A stretch of DNA of 64,000 nucleotides from the NCBI RefSeq assembly GCF_000425805.1, contig NZ_AUED01000011.1:62001-126000 (forward strand), written 5' to 3'. This DNA is from Pseudomonas vranovensis DSM 16006 (lineage in GTDB: Bacteria > Pseudomonadota > Gammaproteobacteria > Pseudomonadales > Pseudomonadaceae). A program made the translations under genes and the position numbers. The notes under the pieces were generated by a model that was not told the DNA's origin, searched no databases, and saw nothing but the letters and a program-made list of their open reading frames with translations. This document shows, piece after piece, positions 17,204-25,129 of the stretch (the first letter of the stretch is position 1; each line of letters opens with the position of its first letter).

Positions 17204-17571
17204 TGAGCGTGTCCACTGTTGCTGTAAACCTGCAAGCCCGACACTGGCAGGCCGTGTGCAACCGCGATGACCTGGTGGCGCAATCGGGAGTGGTGGTGTG
17301 GTTCGAGGGACGGCAGGTGGCGCTGTTCTACCTGCCAGGGCAGAGCACACCGGTGTATGCCGTTGATAACGTCGACCCCAGGTCCGGCGCCAATGTGATT
17401 GGCCGTGGACTGGTGGGGCATCTGAACGGCGAACTGGTGGTGGCGGCGCCCTTGTACAAGCAGCACTTCTGCTTGAGTGACGGTCGTTGCCTGGAGGATG
17501 CGGGGCAGGCGTTGCAGGTGTGGCCGGTGCGCTTGTGTGGTGATCAGGTAGAGATCGGACAAGCCCCGTAG
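17203..17571 (+). CDS. nirD: nitrite reductase, small subunit
   Basis: A 122-aa protein with a Rieske-like fold (VVVWFEGRQVALFYLPG, YAVDNVDPRSG) but without the iron-binding Cys and His residues, as expected for NirD. It partners NirB in nitrite reduction. ATG 17203 overlaps the nirB stop (TGATG), so the two are translationally coupled. The stop codon runs straight into a REP element (17569-17603). A GTG three bases upstream is an alternative start. Confidence 0.94.
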   Translation: MSVSTVAVNLQARHWQAVCNRDDLVAQSGVVVWFEGRQVALFYLPGQSTPVYAVDNVDPRSGANVIGRGLVGHLNGELVVAAPLYKQHFCLSDGRCLEDAGQALQVWPVRLCGDQVEIGQAP

Positions 17572-17603
17572 GAGCGGGCTTGCTCCGCGAAAGCCCGCGC
17601 CGA
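17569..17603. repeat. REP element overlapping the nirD stop codon
   Basis: TAGGAGCGGGCTTGCTCCGC followed by GAAAGCCCGCGCCGAT is a P. putida-type REP with internal dyad symmetry. It begins in the nirD stop codon and ends just before the pcaQ-like gene. It probably stabilises or terminates the nirBD message. Confidence 0.7.
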
Positions 17604-17615
17604 TAAACTCCGGCG

Positions 17616-18548
17616 ATGAACCTCGACACCCGTATCAAATTCCGCCACCTGCTGTGCTTTCTCGAAATTGCCCGCCAGGGCAGTTTCGCCAAGGCTGCCG
17701 ATGCCATGGCGATCAGCCAGCCTGCCATCTCCAAGACCCTCAAGGAGCTTGAAGACCTGCTGCAGACACGCCTGTTCGAGCGCAGCAAGCAAGGCGTCGA
17801 ACTAACCCCGGCCGGGGTGCGTTTCATGCGTTATGCCGGGCCCAGCGTCCAGGCCCTGCGTGAGGGTGTGAGTACCTTGCGGGGTGAGGAGCATGCACCG
17901 CCACAGGTGCGTGTCGGTGTGCTGTCTACGGTTGAAAGCCTGCTGATGCCCGAGGTGCTCTGTCGCCTGCACCAGCGCCATGAGGCCCTGGTGGTCAGCG
18001 TGGCCACCGGCCCCAGCGCTCATTTGCTGGCGCAATTGCATGTCGGCGAGCTGGACCTGGTGATCGGGCGCATGACCGACAGCCCGCAGATCCAGGGCTT
18101 GTTGTTCGAGCACCTGTACAGCGAGTCGATGTCGCTGGTGGTGCGTCCGGGACATCCGCTGCTGGCCGGTCAGCCTGTCGAGCGTAGCCAGGTCGGCCGC
18201 TATCCATTGGTACTGCCGCTGGCCGGTACGACCATCCGCAAGCACGCCGACAGTCTGTTCGTGCAGTGCGCCATCGAGCAACCGCTGCAGCGCCTGGAAA
18301 CCCTGTCGCCAGCCCTGAGTCGCCGTTATGTGCAAGGCAGCGATGCCGTATGGGTAGCGCCGCGTGACGCCGTGCGGGTCGATCTGGGCCGGGGCGAGTT
18401 GTGCGAACTGGACCTGGGTGTGCAAGAGCCGGGCGGTTCGGTGGGCATCTGCAGCAACGCCGCGTTGCCACTGAGTTTGCCGGCCCGCTGGTTGTGCGAA
18501 GTGCTGCGCGAAGTGGCCGCGCAGTACCGCGACGGCAGCTACCCCTGA
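17616..18548 (+). CDS. pcaQ: LysR-family regulator, PcaQ-like
   Basis: A 310-aa LysR-type regulator. The N-terminal winged helix-turn-helix (residues about 9-66) contains ARQGSFAKAADAMAISQPAIS and a FERSKQGVELTPAG wing. The effector domain fits PcaQ, the activator of protocatechuate genes that senses beta-carboxy-cis,cis-muconate. No pca catabolic gene lies nearby, so either PcaQ acts at a distance or this is a relative with another target. The ATG at 17616 lies 13 bp after a REP element and has only a weak ribosome site. Confidence 0.72.
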   Translation: MNLDTRIKFRHLLCFLEIARQGSFAKAADAMAISQPAISKTLKELEDLLQTRLFERSKQGVELTPAGVRFMRYAGPSVQALREGVSTLRGEEHAPPQVRVGVLSTVESLLMPEVLCRLHQRHEALVVSVATGPSAHLLAQLHVGELDLVIGRMTDSPQIQGLLFEHLYSESMSLVVRPGHPLLAGQPVERSQVGRYPLVLPLAGTTIRKHADSLFVQCAIEQPLQRLETLSPALSRRYVQGSDAVWVAPRDAVRVDLGRGELCELDLGVQEPGGSVGICSNAALPLSLPARWLCEVLREVAAQYRDGSYP

Positions 18549-18774
18549 AATCCTGTCCTTATTACAAACTGCTACAAAAACTGCGCGCAAATTTGCTCAA
18601 GCGCCATGCCCCGTCAATACTGGCCACTGGCTGCAGCTTTGTATGAAGAAGGTTTTAACTGGCTGAACTTATCCGGCTTTTGTTGCTCTCATGCCGGTAG
18701 CCATTGGTCGTGGCCGCCTGATAAGCTCGCGGCTTTACTCGATTGCCCTATCGGCGCATGAACAAGGAAATAGC

Positions 18775-19497
18775 ATGAAACAGCATCGGTTGGCGGCTGC
18801 GGTTGCCCTGGTTAGTCTGGTCCTGGCGGGTTGCGATTCGCAGACCAGCGTCGAGCTCAAGACTCCGGCACAGAAAGCCTCCTACGGTATTGGCCTGAAC
18901 ATGGGCAAAAGCCTGGCTCAGGAAGGCATGGACGACCTTGATTCGAAAGCAGTTGCTCAAGGCATCGAAGATGCTGTTGGCAACAAAGAGCAGAAGATCA
19001 AGGACGATGAACTGGTCGAAGCCTTTGCTGCCTTGCAGAAGCGCGCTGAAGAGCGTCTGGTCAAGATGAGCGAAGAGTCGGCTGCCGCTGGCAAGAAATT
19101 CCTTGAAGAAAACGGCAAGAAGACCGGTGTCGTGACCACCGCTTCCGGCCTGCAGTACGAAGTGATCAAGAAGGCCGACGGCGCCCAGCCAAAGCCGACT
19201 GACGTGGTCACTGTCCACTACGAAGGCAAGCTGATCGACGGCAAGGTCTTCGACAGCTCCGTCGAGCGTGGCAGCCCGATCGACCTGCCGGTCAGCGGCG
19301 TGATCCCGGGTTGGGTCGAAGGCCTGCAACTGATGCACGTGGGCGAGAAGTACAAACTGTTCATCCCGGCTGACCTGGCCTACGGCGCCCAGAGCCCGAG
19401 CCCGATGATCCCGGCCAACTCGGTCCTGGTTTTCGAGCTGGAACTGCTGGGCATCAAGGATCAGGCCAAGCCTGAAGCCGACGCCGCAGCCGAGTAA
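18775..19497 (+). CDS. fklB: FKBP-type peptidyl-prolyl isomerase, lipoprotein (FklB/Mip-like)
   Basis: A 240-aa protein with a lipoprotein signal peptide (lipobox LAGC, C20). Next is an N-terminal helical dimerisation region (about 30-125, KASYGIGLNMGKSLAQEGMD) and a C-terminal FKBP domain (about 130-230, VVTVHYEGKLIDGKVFDSS and YGAQSPSPMIPANSVLVFE). It catalyses proline isomerisation in folding exported proteins at the cell envelope. The residue after C20 is Asp, which in enterobacteria favours inner-membrane retention; this rule is not firm in Pseudomonas. The start at 18775 is set by the signal peptide. A strong terminator follows. Confidence 0.93.
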   Translation: MKQHRLAAAVALVSLVLAGCDSQTSVELKTPAQKASYGIGLNMGKSLAQEGMDDLDSKAVAQGIEDAVGNKEQKIKDDELVEAFAALQKRAEERLVKMSEESAAAGKKFLEENGKKTGVVTTASGLQYEVIKKADGAQPKPTDVVTVHYEGKLIDGKVFDSSVERGSPIDLPVSGVIPGWVEGLQLMHVGEKYKLFIPADLAYGAQSPSPMIPANSVLVFELELLGIKDQAKPEADAAAE

Positions 19498-19509
19498 GCT
19501 GCCGCGTTA

Positions 19510-19546
19510 ACGACAACGCCCCGTCTCGACGGGGCGTTGTCGTTTC
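19510..19546 (+). terminator. rho-independent terminator after fklB
   Basis: ACGACAACGCCCCGT (19510-19524) and ACGGGGCGTTGTCGT (19529-19543) form a perfect 15-bp stem with loop CTCG, followed by TTT. It lies 12 bp after the fklB stop. Confidence 0.9.
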
Positions 19547-19725
19547 TGGCGATTGCATCGAACCCCGAAGGCAAGGCAAGGTCTGAAAAGCTGCAACGAA
19601 CGCCGAAAAGGCGCACGATGGGCAAAACGTTTGCGCCATTGAAACAGGTGTGTAAAAAACGCCCGATTTGACCCCGGCCCTTGCCTGGCGGGCGCCTCGA
19701 GGGGCAAATCTCGCTCTGTTCACAA

Positions 19726-19752
19726 GGTTATCCACAATAATTGTGGATAACC
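19726..19752. promoter_or_regulatory. 27-bp perfect palindrome made of two inverted DnaA boxes
   Basis: TTATCCACA (19728-19736) and TGTGGATAA (19742-19750) both match the strongest DnaA box exactly and sit in a perfect palindrome centred at 19739. It lies 27 bp upstream of the YkvA-family start codon. DnaA is known to regulate genes through such boxes, so replication-linked control of the downstream gene is possible. A different palindrome-binding regulator could also explain it. Confidence 0.6.
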
Positions 19753-19779
19753 TTTCCCTGGCTGGTCCCTGGAGGCCAT

Positions 19780-20220
19780 ATGAAAGCACCGTGGAATTTT
19801 GCCCGCTTTCTGCCCCTGGCCGAGCGCCTGCTCAGCCGTGGCCGTCTGCCGGCACTGATTTTTGCCGTGGCGCGCAAAGGGCCAAGGCTTGGCAAGCTGC
19901 GTGAAGATGTGGGTTTGCTGCAGGCCCTGTGCCTGGCCTGGTGGCGGGGGGAGTACCGCGCCATCAGCCCCAAAGCGCTGGTGACCGTGGTAGCGGGGTT
20001 GCTGTATTTCGTCAGCCCCCTGGACGCCATTCCCGACTGGCTGCTGGGTGTGGGCTTTCTCGATGACATCGCCGTGCTGGCCTGGGTGCTGAAAGCCGTT
20101 TCCGATGAACTGGAGGCGTTCAATGCCTGGCGGACGCGGCAGGCGCCCGAGAAGCTGCGGGTTGTCGAGCGACTCCCCGCTACCGCCGAATCCCTGCGGC
20201 TGGAGCAGGAAAAAAGCTGA
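19780..20220 (+). CDS. YkvA family (DUF1232) membrane protein
   Basis: A 146-aa protein. The DUF1232 core (about residues 55-95) contains GLLYFVSPLDAIPDWLLGVGFLDD, the conserved hairpin with a PxDxIPD-type motif. The function of the family is not established; members are small and predicted membrane-associated. ATG 19780 is chosen because CTGGAGG lies 4-10 bp upstream. The palindromic DnaA-box pair directly precedes it, which is unusual for this family as far as I know. Confidence 0.85.
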   Translation: MKAPWNFARFLPLAERLLSRGRLPALIFAVARKGPRLGKLREDVGLLQALCLAWWRGEYRAISPKALVTVVAGLLYFVSPLDAIPDWLLGVGFLDDIAVLAWVLKAVSDELEAFNAWRTRQAPEKLRVVERLPATAESLRLEQEKS

Positions 20221-20235
20221 TTACACCGCGCTCCC

Positions 20236-20282
20236 CTGCACACCCTTGTGGCTGGTAATATAATTGGCATAAGGGTTATGCC
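20236..20282 (+). promoter_or_regulatory. promoter with palindromic operator upstream of the Xre gene
   Basis: A TATAAT -10 box (20259-20264) lies 17 bp from CTGCAC (20236-20241). Overlapping its downstream side, GGCATAA (20266-20272) and TTATGCC (20276-20282) are perfect inverted copies around GGG. A further CTACG...CGTAG pair follows. The position fits autorepression by the Xre protein encoded at 20320, as in toxin-antitoxin or phage-type repressor units. Confidence 0.6.
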
Positions 20283-20319
20283 TACGGATTACATGTCGTA
20301 GTCCTACAAGGGGGTTGTA

Positions 20320-20658
20320 ATGAGTATTCAGGTCATCAGCCGAGACGGTCAACCCGAGTACGCGGTTGTACCCTGGGAGCAGTACCAGGCACTGCTCAAG
20401 GCCGCCGGCCAAGCCGAGCAGGTCGCCGTCGAGCACACAGAATCCACCCCATCCCAAAGCGCCAGCTTGCCAAGTTTCAGCGAGCTGGCGCGTTTGCGTG
20501 AAGGCAAGGGCCTGGCGCCGGAGCAATTGGCGCGCAGCGTCGGCATCAGCCCGGTGTACCTGGCGCTGATCGAGAGCGGCGAACGCCAGCCGGATGCCGC
20601 CATTCGCCGCAGCCTGGCCTGGGAGTTGGGGGTGGCCGGATGGAGCGAACCGTCGTGA
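20320..20658 (+). CDS. small Xre-family helix-turn-helix regulator
   Basis: A 112-aa protein. Residues 1-30 (MSIQVISRDGQPEYAVVPWE) resemble the N-terminus of antitoxin-like proteins that begin by describing a dimerisation strand. Residues of about 50-105 are a lambda-repressor-type HTH (LARSVGISPVYLALIESGER). It is preceded by a palindrome at the -10 box and overlaps the next gene, so the two probably form one autoregulated unit. No recognised toxin is next to it. DNA-binding regulator is firm; an antitoxin role is only a possibility. Confidence 0.82.
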   Translation: MSIQVISRDGQPEYAVVPWEQYQALLKAAGQAEQVAVEHTESTPSQSASLPSFSELARLREGKGLAPEQLARSVGISPVYLALIESGERQPDAAIRRSLAWELGVAGWSEPS

Positions 20659-21023
20659 GCAGCGTACGCATCAGTCGCCAGCACTGGGATGGCCTGCTTG
20701 GCGAGCTGGATCTGGCCCGTCGCCAGCGCCACTTGTTGACCTACCGTGCTTTGCTCGAACGCCTGCAACTGCCGAGCCCTGCCATGCAGACACTGACCGC
20801 TGCGCTTGAACATCTGGCAGCACTGGACGCCCGAGCCGAGCAGCCATTGCGCAGCTCGCTGGTGATCAGCCAGGGTGCCAGCCGCTTGCCGCGCACGGGC
20901 TTTTTTGAGTGTGTCGAGCGGCTGGGGCGTTTTTCCGGGCCTTCCGACGGTATGGCCGCCGCGTCCTGGCATGCCTCCGAAGTGGTCCGCGTGTTCGAGT
21001 ACAGCTACCCCGAGGAAGCTTGA
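20640..21023 (+). CDS. hypothetical protein, second gene of the Xre unit
   Basis: A 127-aa protein I do not recognise. It is rich in Leu, Arg and Ala in the first 80 residues (probably helical, LLGELDLARRQRHLLTYRAL) and ends in a mixed segment with ASWHASEVVRVFEYSYPEEA. There is no signal peptide or membrane segment. It overlaps the Xre gene at its start (GTG at 20655 within GTGA is an alternative start with GGAG nearby), implying coupled translation. Its last 19 bp overlap the convergent EAL-GGDEF gene. Function unknown. Confidence 0.65.
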   Translation: MERTVVSSVRISRQHWDGLLGELDLARRQRHLLTYRALLERLQLPSPAMQTLTAALEHLAALDARAEQPLRSSLVISQGASRLPRTGFFECVERLGRFSGPSDGMAAASWHASEVVRVFEYSYPEEA

Positions 21024-22777
21024 GCGTCAGGGACAGTGTCGATTCGATAGACACTGTGCCCGGACAGGTCCTTGGCCTGGTGCTTGGCCTGCGAGGCCAG
21101 TTCAGCCAGTTGCCCTGCATCCAGGCCGGCGCAGGCTTGCGGGTGCAGATGCACCACGCCGATCGACAGCGACAATAGCGCAAACTCCTGCCGCTGGCCC
21201 TGGCGGTTGGGGGCAATGAAGCAACCTGCCTGCAGGTGCTCGGCGCGGTAGAAGCGTCGACACTGTTTCTGAAAGTCTTCCAGCAGTAACTGCAACCTCC
21301 GCTCCCAATCTGCGGAGCCCAGCACCAGCATGAAATCATCGCCGCCAATGTGGCCGACGAAGTCGTGGTTGGGGTCGACCCGTTCGTTCAGGCACTGCGC
21401 CAGGCACAGCAGCACTTCATCGCCGCGGGCGTAGCCATAGATGTCGTTGAATGGCTTGAAGCTGTCGATATCCACATAGCAGATCGCCGCCTCGCGCTGC
21501 TGTTGCAGCAGGCGAGTGAGGCATTGCTGGATCGGTACGTTACCTGGCAGCAGGGTCAACGGGTTGGCATAGCGTGCCTGTTGGATCTTCTGTTCGGTAA
21601 TCAGCTTGAGCACATCAATCACCCGGCCCAGGCCCAGGTAGCGGCCGTTGTGGGTAATGATGAAGTCTTCTTCGATACGCTGGCGGGCGCGGCTGGTCAG
21701 CAGGCGACTGACCTTTTGCAGCGACTGCACCAGCTCTACGGCCAGGAAATCATCGCTCATCAGGCGACTGATCGGCTTGCGTGCGAACAGGTCGGTCGCA
21801 AACGGCTTGAGCAGCGCATCAGACAACGAGTGACGGTGGACGATTCCGCAGGGCTGGCGTCGCTCGTTCAGCACCGCCACCGAGTTGAGGTTGGCCTGGC
21901 GGCGGAACAACTCCAGCACTTGTGCGGTGGGGGTGCCGTGCGCCACCGCAGGTTGCTCGTTGAGCAGCGCGGCCAGGTTGCCGCAGTCGTCGTTCAGTAC
22001 CTGTACCTCGCGGCTCGTGCTGCCGAGCATCTGCTGGATGTCCCGTGACGCCTGCTCCTGGGGGCGGCCGAGCAGATAGCCCTGGACCAGATCGACGCCC
22101 ATGTCGGTCAGCACCTGGAGCTCCTCGGCAAGTTCGATGCCTTCGGCGATCACCTGGGCCCGCGATGCGCGAGCAATCTGCAGGATGGAGCCGACAAACT
22201 CGCGCTTGACTGCGTCCTGGTGGATGCCATCGATGAAATGGCGGTCGATCTTGACGTAGTCCGGGCGCAGTTCCGACCACAGCCGCAGGCTCGAATATCC
22301 AGCGCCCAGGTCATCAAGGGCAATCGAAAAACCCATGTCGCGGTAGTGGTGCAGGGCATTGAACAGCAACTGGAAGTCGTCGGTGGGGGTCTGCTCGGTC
22401 AACTCGATCACTACCCGGCTGGGCGAGAGCCCCAGGTCGTGGAGCATTTTCAGGGTGCGCCCGGACTGGTATTGGGGTTCCAGCAGCGATTCGGGAGAGA
22501 CGTTGAGAAACAGCTTGCCCTCCAGTTGCTGCTGGCTGAAGCGGCGGCAGGCGCTTTCCCGACAGGCCACCTCCAGCTCGGTCAGGCGTCCGGCCTGGCG
22601 GGCGACGGCAAACAGGTTGATCGGTGAGTGCAGGGGGCTGTTGGAGGGGCCGCGGCTCAAGGCCTCGTAGCCGAGGATGCGTCGCTGCGACAGGCAGACA
22701 ATGGGCTGGAACAGACTGTGCAAGCCGCTTTGAGCCAGAATGGTGCTCAACGCGCTGAGCTGTTCGGTCACGGTCAT
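21005..22777 (-). CDS. EAL-CBS-GGDEF cyclic-di-GMP enzyme
   Basis: A 590-aa soluble protein. An EAL domain comes first (about residues 12-250), then a pair of CBS motifs (about 265-400), then a C-terminal GGDEF domain (about 420-580). The EAL residues needed for catalysis look complete: YEALSRG, FLNVSPE, VIELTEQ, LDDLGAGYS, VKIDR, IAEGIE and QGYLLG. The GGDEF site is GGDDF, an allowed active form, with no RxxD inhibitory site ahead of it. CBS pairs bind adenine nucleotides and may tune the balance of synthesis and hydrolysis. No membrane segment is seen. It lies downstream of prc on the same strand beyond a strong terminator. GTG 22786 is an alternative start. Confidence 0.9.
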   Translation of the reverse strand: MTVTEQLSALSTILAQSGLHSLFQPIVCLSQRRILGYEALSRGPSNSPLHSPINLFAVARQAGRLTELEVACRESACRRFSQQQLEGKLFLNVSPESLLEPQYQSGRTLKMLHDLGLSPSRVVIELTEQTPTDDFQLLFNALHHYRDMGFSIALDDLGAGYSSLRLWSELRPDYVKIDRHFIDGIHQDAVKREFVGSILQIARASRAQVIAEGIELAEELQVLTDMGVDLVQGYLLGRPQEQASRDIQQMLGSTSREVQVLNDDCGNLAALLNEQPAVAHGTPTAQVLELFRRQANLNSVAVLNERRQPCGIVHRHSLSDALLKPFATDLFARKPISRLMSDDFLAVELVQSLQKVSRLLTSRARQRIEEDFIITHNGRYLGLGRVIDVLKLITEQKIQQARYANPLTLLPGNVPIQQCLTRLLQQQREAAICYVDIDSFKPFNDIYGYARGDEVLLCLAQCLNERVDPNHDFVGHIGGDDFMLVLGSADWERRLQLLLEDFQKQCRRFYRAEHLQAGCFIAPNRQGQRQEFALLSLSIGVVHLHPQACAGLDAGQLAELASQAKHQAKDLSGHSVYRIDTVPDAQASSG

Positions 22778-22793
22778 GGGCAGCACTACCTTG

Positions 22794-22834
22794 AAATAAA
22801 GGGACTGGAGCCAACGGCTTCAGTCCCTTTATTT
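22794..22834. terminator. 19-bp hairpin, terminator between prc and the EAL-GGDEF gene
   Basis: Positions 22794-22812 and 22816-22834 are inverted copies with a single G-T mismatch and a 3-base loop. A and T runs at both ends make it suitable as a terminator in either direction. It probably ends the prc transcript 68 bp after the prc stop. Confidence 0.8.
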
Positions 22835-22901
22835 CACGACAGATTCGTGACTGTTTAATGACCCAATGGCGGCACGGTCACATTATTTTGCCATTACCGT
22901 T

Positions 22902-24989
22902 TCAGCGGTTGTTCTTGGCCACCGCCGAGTTCAACCCGAGGTAGTCGAGCAGGATACGCCCGGACTCGCTCAGGTAGGCGTCGTCCTCGGGTTTGGTGTC
23001 GTCCGGCTCGGCGGGCAGGGCGTCTTCGTCTTCTTTCTTCAGCTCCTTGAGCGGCTCTTCGCCCTTGGCTTTGCGACGGGTGTTCTCCAGTGCCAACTGC
23101 TTGCTTTCGATATCGGCGTGCTGGGCGCGTCGCTCGGCTTCGTTGAGGCTCACGGTTTTTTCGTTCATCAGCTTCTGGGTCAGCGCCAGGCGGTCGCGGA
23201 TGTAGACAAACTCCGGGTCCTTGGCCGTACGGCTATCGTGACGGGCCTTGAGCTGGGCCAGGAACGGCTTGAACGGGTCGACCGCAGGCTTGATGGCCGG
23301 GCGGATGGTGTCCCATGGCATGGCCTCTGGCAGGGCGCTCTCACCGATTTCCTTGGTGTCGATGATCGACGGGTAGTCGATGTCAGGCAGCACGCCCTGA
23401 TGCTGGGTACTCTGCCCGGAAACCCGGTAGAACTTGGCCAGGGTCAGCTTCAGTTCGCCATGGTTGAGCGGCTGGATGGTCTGCACGGTGCCCTTGCCGA
23501 AGGTCTGGCCACCGAGGATCAGCGCGCGGTGATAGTCCTGCATGGCGCCGGCGAAAATTTCCGAGGCCGAGGCTGAAAGGCGGTTGACCACCAGGGCCAG
23601 CGGGCCTTTGTAGAAGGCGCCGTTGTTTTCATCTTCAAGCACGTCGACGCGGCCGTCGCTGTTGCGCACCAGTACGGTCGGGCCCTTGTCGATGAACAGG
23701 CTGGTCAGCTCCGTGGCTTCCTGCAGGGAACCGCCGCCGTTGTTGCGCAGGTCGATGACCACGCCGTCGACTTTTTCCTTCTGCAGTTCGGTGAGCAGTT
23801 TTTTCACGTCGCGGGTGGTGCTCTTGTACTCTGGATCACCGGCACGGAATGCCTTGAAGTCCAGGTAGAAGGCCGGGATCTCGATGATGCCGAGCTTGTA
23901 GTCGCGGCCATCCTGCTTGAGCTTGAGCACGGATTTTTTCGCCGCCTGCTCTTCAAGCTTCACCGCCTCGCGGGTGATCGGCACGATCTTGCTGGTCTGG
24001 TCATTCGGGGCGTTGGTCGCCGGAATGACTTCAAGGCGAACCACCGAGCCTTTCGGGCCGCGGATCAGCTTGACCACTTCGTCCAGGCGCCAGCCGATGA
24101 CATCGACCATTTCCTTGTCGCCCTGGGCTACGCCGATGATCTTGTCGGCAGGGGCCACTTGCTTGGTCTTGGCGGCAGGGCCGGCCGGTACCAGGCGCAC
24201 GATCTTGACCAGGTCGTTGTCACTTTGCAGCACGGCGCCGATACCTTCGAGCGACAGGCTCATGTTGATATCGAAGTTTTCCGCGTTGTCAGGCGACAGG
24301 TAGTTGGTGTGCGGGTCGTAGGACTGGGCGAAGGTGTTGATGTAGGCCTGGAAGATATCTTCGGCGCGGGTCTGGTCGAGGCGGGTGAGCTGGTTCTTGT
24401 AGCGCTTGGTCAACAGCTCCTGGATGGCCTTGGGCTCTTTGCCGGCGATCTTCAGGCGCAGCACTTCGTCCTTGACCCGTTTGCGCCACAGGTCGTCGAG
24501 TTCGGCCTGGTTCTTCAGCCACGGGGCGTCCTTGCGGTCGATCAGCAGGGTTTCCTTGGTGCTGAAGTCGAAGTTCTCGACACCCTTGTTCAGCTCGGCG
24601 AGGGCGAAGTCCAGGCGCGATTTGACCCGATCCAGGTAACGTTTGTAGATGGTGAAGCCAGGATCGAGGTTGCCGCTCTTGAGGAAGTCGTCGAACTGGG
24701 TCTTCCACTTGTCGAACTCGGCGATGTCGCTGGCCAGGAAATAGCTGCGGGCCGGGTCGAGCAGCTTGATGTAGCTGTCGTAGATGATGACCGAGCGCGC
24801 GTCGTTGAGCGGTGGTTTGCTGTAGTGGTGGCGCTTGAGCAGCTCGACCACGTTGAGGCTGGCGACCACTTCGTCACGCCCGGGCTGGAGTTTGTCCCAG
24901 CTGTTGCTGGCCCAAGCACTGCCCACCAACGGCAGACTGCCCAGACCGATCAACAGGGCGAGGGTGGTGCTTGGCAGAAAATGCTTCAT
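22902..24989 (-). CDS. prc: carboxy-terminal (tail-specific) periplasmic protease
   Basis: A 695-aa protein with a cleavable signal peptide (MKHFLPSTTLALL to about SAWA, residue 27). A helical region with N-terminal Tsp domain features follows, then a PDZ domain (about 240-330) and an S41 peptidase core with the Ser in SASASEIFAG and the Lys in GGQTFGKGTVQ (about 450-485). It degrades periplasmic proteins from the C-terminus and in Pseudomonas feeds into MucA/AlgU envelope-stress signalling. The start is set by the signal peptide; upstream in-frame ATGs at 25022 and 25109 would bury it. The length matches E. coli Prc (682 aa). Confidence 0.95.
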   Translation of the reverse strand: MKHFLPSTTLALLIGLGSLPLVGSAWASNSWDKLQPGRDEVVASLNVVELLKRHHYSKPPLNDARSVIIYDSYIKLLDPARSYFLASDIAEFDKWKTQFDDFLKSGNLDPGFTIYKRYLDRVKSRLDFALAELNKGVENFDFSTKETLLIDRKDAPWLKNQAELDDLWRKRVKDEVLRLKIAGKEPKAIQELLTKRYKNQLTRLDQTRAEDIFQAYINTFAQSYDPHTNYLSPDNAENFDINMSLSLEGIGAVLQSDNDLVKIVRLVPAGPAAKTKQVAPADKIIGVAQGDKEMVDVIGWRLDEVVKLIRGPKGSVVRLEVIPATNAPNDQTSKIVPITREAVKLEEQAAKKSVLKLKQDGRDYKLGIIEIPAFYLDFKAFRAGDPEYKSTTRDVKKLLTELQKEKVDGVVIDLRNNGGGSLQEATELTSLFIDKGPTVLVRNSDGRVDVLEDENNGAFYKGPLALVVNRLSASASEIFAGAMQDYHRALILGGQTFGKGTVQTIQPLNHGELKLTLAKFYRVSGQSTQHQGVLPDIDYPSIIDTKEIGESALPEAMPWDTIRPAIKPAVDPFKPFLAQLKARHDSRTAKDPEFVYIRDRLALTQKLMNEKTVSLNEAERRAQHADIESKQLALENTRRKAKGEEPLKELKKEDEDALPAEPDDTKPEDDAYLSESGRILLDYLGLNSAVAKNNR

Positions 24990-25073
24990 GCTGATTCGAC
25001 GTAGGGACAATTGATCACGCATATTAGGCCGTCTTTGGATTCGCCGGTTCCATGAAAACCGGACGCATAATGC

Positions 25074-25102
25074 AAAAAGCCCGGGGCTACAGCTCCCGGG
25101 CT
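25074..25102 (-). terminator. leftward terminator-like hairpin in the prc 5' region
   Basis: On the minus strand AGCCCGGG and CCCGGGCT pair around a short internal loop (arms 25095-25102 and 25078-25085) and are followed by TTTTT (complement of 25074-25078). It lies 85 bp upstream of the prc start, in the gap between the divergent prc and quinone oxidoreductase genes. It could stop transcription running leftward from inside the neighbouring gene, or act as an attenuator if prc is transcribed from further upstream. Confidence 0.7.
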
Positions 25103-25129
25103 CAGTCATGACTCAACTATGGAGGCACT

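Noticed and set aside
19726..19752. Chromosomal replication origin
   Set aside because: Only two DnaA boxes are present, without an AT-rich unwinding region, more boxes, or dnaA/dnaN/gyrB neighbours.
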